A DNA stretch of 64,000 nt from Flaviramulus_B aquimarinus. GTDB taxonomy: Bacteria; Bacteroidota; Bacteroidia; Flavobacteriales; Flavobacteriaceae. The DNA is taken from positions 310,001 to 374,000 of the forward strand of contig NZ_BAABJH010000002.1 in NCBI RefSeq assembly GCF_039543205.1, read 5' to 3'. Within the stretch, counting starts at the first letter, position 1; the number at the start of each line of letters is the position of its first letter. The notes beneath the pieces are model-generated. The model was not told where the DNA came from, made no database searches, and was given only the letters and a program-made list of their open reading frames with translations. Below, piece after piece: positions 59,901 to 64,000 of the stretch. A program made the position numbers and the translations under genes.

Positions 59901-60447
59901 TGGTGTATTTGGTGGTATTGTTGCCACAGGTAGTGCTTTTGTTATAATGATGACTATGATGGGTATTATATCCCTTGCAGGAATTGTGGTAAATAACGGT
60001 GTGGTACTCCTAGATTACACCCAACTTTTAATTGACAGAAAAAAGGTAAAACGCGATTTAGAAGATGACCAGTATTTACAACAAGACGATCTTATTGAAG
60101 CTATTGTTAAAGGAGGAAAAGCACGTTTACGCCCTGTTTTATTAACGGCTATTACAACTATTTTAGGGTTAATTCCGTTAGCAACAGGTTTAAACATTAA
60201 CTTCTTTACATTATTTAGTGAATTTAATCCACACATTTATATGGGTGGAGATAATGTTATTTTCTGGGGACCTTTGGCTTGGACTGTTATTTATGGTCTT
60301 TTTATTGCAACTTTCTTAACATTAATTGTCGTTCCTATTTTATTCTTTTTAGTCACTAAATTTAAAATGTGGTTATACAAAGACCGAGTAGCCGATATTA
60401 ATGAAGCCTTAATACCTAAAGAGGTTTTTAATATGGATAAAAATTAA
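56920..60447 (+). CDS. RND multidrug efflux pump (AcrB-like)
   Basis: Inner-membrane proton antiporter of 1175 residues, longer than AcrB (1049). It has TM1 (WAINNKTTMYVLIALILFL), porter domains starting FPEIKETKIYISSVYPGNTAEDIEKLITDPIED, a first TM block (about 350-500) with GLGMLVDNGIVVVENVYRLM, an extra hydrophobic region near 520-565, the second porter pair and a second TM block (about 950-1150) ending GIVVNNGVVLLDYTQ. AcrB has two Asp in TM4 (VDDA); here the pair is VDNG, so only one acidic residue carries protons there, which is common in related pumps. A 50-residue loop (VKRDLEDDQYLQQDDL) is inserted in the last part. Substrate unknown. Confidence 0.93.
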   Translation: MAKKKNIKKVDKEFALSSWAINNKTTMYVLIALILFLGAGAYFSMPRENFPEIKETKIYISSVYPGNTAEDIEKLITDPIEDKLKTVSNVVEITSTSQEDYSIVIVEFDENISVEGAKQKVKDEVDSETSGEDWPTFNGAKVEPNVFDLSMSEEIPILNINISGDYPVDKLKEYGEYLEDEIESLQEIKQVDIRGAQDKEVEVAVDIYKMMAAQVSFDDVINTISRENMTMSAGNLITSGQRRTIRILGEIENPKELENFVVKSEMNNPIYLKDVAKVTFKDEDKTTYAREFGEPVVMLDVKKRAGKNMVAAAEQIDIIVKDAIENVFPPDLKVTVANDQSSKTIGQVDDLVNNIIFGIILVVTVLMFFLGFKNALFVGFAIPMSMFMSLMILNMLGYTMNTMILFGLIMGLGMLVDNGIVVVENVYRLMSDEGMSRIEAAKKGIGEIAFPIIISTATTVAAFIPLGLWPGVMGQFMIYFPITLSVVLGSSLFVAIFFNSVMVSQFMTTEDKDMPLKQIIKISVIVGVIGLFILMTGGAYRGLGTLMIVTVFLLWMYRLFLRKWANGFQNNSLPRWERFYEKTLRKALSGKKPVLISIGTVVLLFIAFMGFGASVGSQRTKVEFFPDNKPNQIIVYIEYPEGTDIKKTNAITKDIEQRVYKIINESVYMHGDFNFLTESAVSQVGEGAGNPQTDGGSAAEMPHRGKITATMREYKFRDGADSQELLKKVQEDLKDIYPGVAISVEKDAVGPPAGYPINVELEGNDYSELIATAEKMRDFINSKNIQGIDELKIDVNKSKPSMQVMVDRKKAGELGVTSGQVGQQLRNSIFGAKAGIYKKEGEDYDIYVRFNEENRYNTSAIFNQKITFRDMASGQIKEVPVSTIAKQNNNSGFSAIKHKDVKRVVTLYSALASGFTDAGAIVSQIQNEMQGFTEKPDGVKIDYTGQIEEQNKQMAFLMGAFFTGLGLIFFILIFQFNSVSKPGIIMLAIFLSLIGVFGGIVATGSAFVIMMTMMGIISLAGIVVNNGVVLLDYTQLLIDRKKVKRDLEDDQYLQQDDLIEAIVKGGKARLRPVLLTAITTILGLIPLATGLNINFFTLFSEFNPHIYMGGDNVIFWGPLAWTVIYGLFIATFLTLIVVPILFFLVTKFKMWLYKDRVADINEALIPKEVFNMDKN

Positions 60448-60540
60448 ATTAGTTTTCTAATCTAAAATATAAACAACCTGATAATAGGGGTGTTTAAAAA
60501 AATTCTTTTTTCTCATGTTAAGAAAGATTAATTAATAACG

Positions 60541-60572
60541 AAAAAAGCCTCAACGTTTGTTGAGGCTTTTTT
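60541..60572. terminator. Bidirectional terminator between the pump and the TonB receptor
   Basis: AAAAAAGCCTCAAC and GTTGAGGCTTTTTT form a perfect 14-bp hairpin with a 4-nt loop, T-flanked on both strands. It ends both convergent transcripts. Confidence 0.95.
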
Positions 60573-60593
60573 AATGCTATTAGTGGTTATACA

Positions 60594-63266
60594 TTAAAAT
60601 TTAAATGTAATACTTCCGTTAATAGTTGTTCCATTAAAACCAAACTGATTAACTTCCCATGGGTATTTAAAACGACCACCCAAATCTGTAACAACATCGC
60701 CGTTTGTTTCTATCTCATCTGGATAGACATCTAATAAATTACTTGCTGATAAATTAGCAGAGAATTTTTCAGAAAACTCATAATTAATTACTAAATCGGT
60801 TATTACTTTTCCAGAAAATGTTTGATCATTAGCAGGAGTTGTGGCATGTTGCCATGTAACTTCACCGAAATAGGTGTTATTCAATATAAAATTCCACTGA
60901 TTAATATCGTAATCTAAACCTAATAAAATTTTAGATTGTGGTCTAGCTGAAATAATTCTAGATTGCTCTTTTCTATTAAAAATATCATAATTATTATCAC
61001 CTATAAGTCCAGGGGCTTCTAATTGCAAGCCATCGGTAGTTGGATCAGAATCTGCATTTGTTATTTTTGTATCATTGAAGTTAGCTGCTAAAGTAGCTCC
61101 TAGTTTACCATTTCCTAACTCTATATTTCTATAATTTATAACAATATCCAACCCAGATGTTTCTGTATCTACAGCATTTGTAAAAAACTTAAGGCTGGTA
61201 ATTGAGTTATCAATTAATACTTGTTCTACTGGATTAGTTGTAGTATCATCTCCATCAAATCCAATTTCACCGGTAAATAATACTCGGTCATCAACTTTAA
61301 CATTGTAATAATCTACAGATACAGATAAATTATTGATAGGTTTATACGTAATCCCTGCTGAAATATTTTTAGATGTTTCTGCAGTTAACTGAGGTACTCC
61401 TAATCCATTTCTAATTACTGAATCCACATTGTTAAATGTTCCTTGGTTAGAAATAGTACCTCCAGAAACTAATGTTTGTACATTACTCAAATAAATTTGA
61501 TGTAAAGACGGCGCTCTAAAACCTGTACTATACGATGCTCTTATAGCACCTTTATCAAGAGAATATCGACTACTTACTTTCCAAGAGGTATTATCTCCAA
61601 AATCGCTAAAATCCTCATAACGGATAGCTCCACCAATTAAAAGTTTATCTGTAGGTTCCCATTCTAAATCGCCATAGATACCTATGTTGTCTCGGTCCGC
61701 TTCTACAGCATTACTTGGCTGCAATCCTGGAAAGGATTGTGCGCCCCCACTACCTGTTGGATTAAAATAAGAGGCTGGATCACCTTCTTTTGCAGTAAAT
61801 TGTTCTTTTCTAACTTCAGTTCCAAAAGCAACATTTAAATTACCAAAACTTCTAGTTAGGTCTAAATTAGCTAAAGTATTACTAAACGTATACGCTCCAA
61901 CATCAAAAGACGTTGGGCTATTAGCTCCTAAATCTCTATTAAGTGAATTATTAACTTCATAATCAACAGCATTTCTACCATAAGTTCCACTTAAATCTAC
62001 ATTAAAATTAAACAGCTTCCACTTTGTCCCTAATGTTATATTATTATCTCTAATATCCGTTTCAAAAGTAGGTTGAAACCCTTGGTATGTCGTCCCAGCT
62101 TCATGTAATAAATTAAAAGGATCTGGAACCCAATATGGTGTTCTGTATAAAGCAAAACTTTTTCCCTTTCTATAGGTTAATCCACCAAAAGTGTAAAACT
62201 CACCATTACCACCTTTAAAAGGTACCCCTGCATTAAAAAAGATATCTGTTTTTTTTAATTCTGGTTGACCTACAGTCATTCCTAAATCAGGATTGGCCGC
62301 TAACCAAGGCCCAAATGTAGGGTCGTTTGCAGGCACTCCAAAAAGAGCATCTGCACCTGGAGTACCAGCTCTATTAGTTTCTTCTTGTTCATAATAACCA
62401 AAAGTAAAATTAAAATACCCACCGTTGTCATCTAAACTAATAGCGCTATTGAAATCTGCAGCAAAATTAAAACCATCGCCTTCAGTCGTAATTCCAGACC
62501 TAACATTTACAGTAGAATACTCTACATCTTTTTTCAAAACCATATTAATTACACCTGCAATAGCATCAGATCCATATTGTGCAGATGCACCATCTCTTAA
62601 AACTTCTATTCTTTCAATGGCTGCTGCTGGAATACTTTTAAGGTCAACACCTACCTCTCCTTTACCAGGAGTATCGTTTATATAAACCAAAGCACTTTGG
62701 TTTTTACGTTTTCCATTAACCAATACTAAGGTTCTACTTGGCCCTAATCCTCTTAAATCTGCAGGATCAAAATGCGCGGTAGCATCAGAAATTGTTTGAT
62801 TTGTTGAGTTAAAAGATGGCACCTTATAGGTTAACATTTTATCTACTGTTGGTTGCCCCGTATTCGTTAATTCTGTAGCACTTATATTGTCTACAGGAAC
62901 TGGTGAATCCAATATAGTTCTAGGTTTTGCTCTGTTACCAACAAGAATAACCTCATCCAAGGACACACCATCTTGAAGCGCTATTTTAATACTAGCTGTT
63001 GAGGTTACATTTACTTCTTCAAGGGTATACCCTACTGATGAAATAACTAGTGTAACAGGCAAGCTATCTACATTTAAACGGAACTTTCCATCAAAGTCAG
63101 ATGTTGTCCCTGTTGTCGTCCCTTTAACAATTATGTTTGCTCCAGGCAAAGGGCTACCTGTGCTTGCTTCATTCACTACCCCTGAAATCGATTCTTGTGC
63201 CCATATCACACAAGGAGAAATTAGGAAAATGAATAAAAATGCTTTTAAATCATTTAGTTTAATCAT
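60594..63266 (-). CDS. TonB-dependent receptor with carboxypeptidase-regulatory domain
   Basis: Outer-membrane receptor of 890 residues from the ATG at 63266, with signal peptide MIKLNDLKAFLFIFLISPCVIWAQ; the frame extends 13 codons further but that would bury the signal. An N-terminal CarboxypepD_reg-like domain (SISGVVNEASTGSPLPGANIIVKGTTTGTTSDFDGKF) is followed by the plug (PVPVDNISATEL, LVLVNGKRKNQSALVYIND, VEVLRDGASAQYGSDAIAGVINMVLKK) and a barrel ending TTINGSITFKF. There is no SusD partner next to it, so it is not a typical SusC. The TPGKGEVGVDLKSIPAAAIERIEVLRDG segment is typical of siderophore- or peptide-type receptors. Substrate unknown. Confidence 0.92.
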   Translation of the reverse strand: MIKLNDLKAFLFIFLISPCVIWAQESISGVVNEASTGSPLPGANIIVKGTTTGTTSDFDGKFRLNVDSLPVTLVISSVGYTLEEVNVTSTASIKIALQDGVSLDEVILVGNRAKPRTILDSPVPVDNISATELTNTGQPTVDKMLTYKVPSFNSTNQTISDATAHFDPADLRGLGPSRTLVLVNGKRKNQSALVYINDTPGKGEVGVDLKSIPAAAIERIEVLRDGASAQYGSDAIAGVINMVLKKDVEYSTVNVRSGITTEGDGFNFAADFNSAISLDDNGGYFNFTFGYYEQEETNRAGTPGADALFGVPANDPTFGPWLAANPDLGMTVGQPELKKTDIFFNAGVPFKGGNGEFYTFGGLTYRKGKSFALYRTPYWVPDPFNLLHEAGTTYQGFQPTFETDIRDNNITLGTKWKLFNFNVDLSGTYGRNAVDYEVNNSLNRDLGANSPTSFDVGAYTFSNTLANLDLTRSFGNLNVAFGTEVRKEQFTAKEGDPASYFNPTGSGGAQSFPGLQPSNAVEADRDNIGIYGDLEWEPTDKLLIGGAIRYEDFSDFGDNTSWKVSSRYSLDKGAIRASYSTGFRAPSLHQIYLSNVQTLVSGGTISNQGTFNNVDSVIRNGLGVPQLTAETSKNISAGITYKPINNLSVSVDYYNVKVDDRVLFTGEIGFDGDDTTTNPVEQVLIDNSITSLKFFTNAVDTETSGLDIVINYRNIELGNGKLGATLAANFNDTKITNADSDPTTDGLQLEAPGLIGDNNYDIFNRKEQSRIISARPQSKILLGLDYDINQWNFILNNTYFGEVTWQHATTPANDQTFSGKVITDLVINYEFSEKFSANLSASNLLDVYPDEIETNGDVVTDLGGRFKYPWEVNQFGFNGTTINGSITFKF

Positions 63267-63400
63267 AATATTTAAATTTTGAGTTAGTTGAGTTAAATAT
63301 GCCAATAATTTATCAATATATCTAAAAAAAATTGTTTAAATTTAATTATACTCAATAAATAACGTTTTTTGTTATTAAATTACTAGCATATAAAAAATAG

Positions 63401-64000
63401 TTATAATGATTTAACAAAAAGTTTTAGCTTCTCTATACCATTATATACATTTGGACAGTAATTCTGAACGAAAGTGTCTTCAATATTGCCTTTCTTTTCA
63501 ATTCCGTTTAAGGCTTTTTTTCCATTAAAATCAACAAAAGCCAACCTAAAAAACAAATCTTCTTCTTTAAAGTAAAAATCACTTCCAGGAAGTAAAGCAA
63601 CACAATACTTATTAAGTAAATGCTTGGCTAAACTTATACTAGTAAAAATCCCTAAAGCATTAATTTGTTTTTTAAAACCATTAAACCCTATCATCATATA
63701 AAACGCCCCTTGAGGTGTTGTACATTGTATATTAACAGCGGCTAGTTCTGAATAAACATAGGATGATATTGCCTTTAATACACTATTGCTTTTTTTTATA
63801 TGTTTCTTAAGCTTAGGTTTCATTTTATAAGCTTTTATAGCAGCATACTGTATTGGTGTGGCCACAGCACTAAAAGTCTCACTAAACAATGATCTATAAA
63901 CATTATCTAGTTGCTGTAGATCTTTTGGCAAATACATAAACCCTAAACGATATCCACCTGCCGAAAACACCTTACTCAAACCACCAAAAACAATAGTTTT
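63401..64000 (-). CDS. PLP-dependent class I aminotransferase, C-terminal part
   Basis: Partial: the reading frame is open to the window edge, and the upstream codons read KTIVFGGLSKVFSAGGYRLGF. The SK before a G-Y-R pattern is the PLP-binding Lys and phosphate-binding Arg of fold-type I aminotransferases. A TTG near 63979 is not a real start. The remaining part has the usual small domain, ending in VALLPGSDFYFKEEDLFFRLAFVDF. About 200 residues after the Lys fits the AspAT/AlaAT size. Which amino acid is used cannot be told. Monocistronic as far as visible. Confidence 0.85.
   Translation of the reverse strand, partial: KTIVFGGLSKVFSAGGYRLGFMYLPKDLQQLDNVYRSLFSETFSAVATPIQYAAIKAYKMKPKLKKHIKKSNSVLKAISSYVYSELAAVNIQCTTPQGAFYMMIGFNGFKKQINALGIFTSISLAKHLLNKYCVALLPGSDFYFKEEDLFFRLAFVDFNGKKALNGIEKKGNIEDTFVQNYCPNVYNGIEKLKLFVKSL

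Noticed and set aside
63358..63376. AATAAC/GTTATT hairpin downstream of the aminotransferase
   Set aside because: It has a short AT-only stem and no T run on the minus strand, so it is not a convincing terminator.
1..64000. Insertion sequence, prophage or integrative element
   Set aside because: No transposase, integrase or att-like direct repeats were found; the tail-collar gene stands alone and such proteins occur outside phages.

Overview
The window is a contiguous stretch of an AT-rich chromosome that looks like a marine-type member of the Flavobacteriaceae (Bacteroidota). The signs are an infB with a long Lys/Glu/Pro-rich N-terminus, EF-Ts and S2 of Bacteroidota size, type I asparaginase, DUF2723 and DUF5686-type proteins, two TonB receptors (one with a carboxypeptidase-regulatory plug extension), and many promoters of the Bacteroidota form (TAnnTTTG at -7, some with TTTG 19 nt upstream). 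Gene starts rarely have a Shine-Dalgarno sequence. The genus cannot be fixed from the sequence alone.

Layout. 1-0.53 kb: a damaged tail-collar-type gene. 0.6-5.3 kb: rimP-nusA-infB on the minus strand, with a terminator-like hairpin in its leader. 5.4-17.3 kb: universal stress protein, tRNA-Gln, a GT117-like DUF2723 protein with a polysaccharide deacetylase, a cysteine-less thioredoxin-like protein, a membrane phosphoesterase, polA and a YgiQ-type radical SAM protein. 17.5-22 kb: rplM-rpsI, rpsB, tsf, pyrH and frr. 22-29.4 kb: an outer-membrane barrel protein, an MMPL/RND exporter, asnS, and rpoN overlapping a PAP2-like membrane protein. 29.5-34.7 kb (minus): a barrel protein, an ExbB/ExbD-type energiser set, tRNA-Ser, ansA and tatD. 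34.7-36.3 kb: a retropepsin-like protein, an orphan NarL/LuxR response regulator, two tandem non-coding units and a 33-residue membrane microprotein. 36.3-40.3 kb (minus): odhB and sucA.

41-52 kb is a nitrous-oxide respiration and copper island: an Rrf2-family Fe-S regulator diverges from cytochrome c, fasciclin lipoprotein, nosZ (clade II type), a membrane protein, nosL, nosD, nosF and nosY. A copper-acquisition set follows: a small Cys protein, a Met/His-rich lipoprotein and an OprC/NosA-like TonB receptor. Two FNR-like half-site pairs sit at an identical distance from -7 boxes, one at the head of each transcription unit, so both are probably switched on together when oxygen falls. 52-60.5 kb: polyprenyl synthetase with a small partner gene, then a TetR-TolC-HlyD-AcrB efflux operon with a clear TetR-like operator. 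60.6-64 kb: a large TonB receptor and the C-terminal half of a PLP aminotransferase that runs off the edge.

The most unusual part is 35.86-36.27 kb. Just after the response regulator gene are two copies, offset by exactly 144 bp, of the module: 24-bp near-palindrome, 19-nt gap, -7-like box, conserved start region, and a hairpin with an invariant loop and compensatory stem changes. These look like two paralogous small RNAs (or leader/attenuators) under one regulator, followed by a single-span microprotein. I do not recognise this as a described system.
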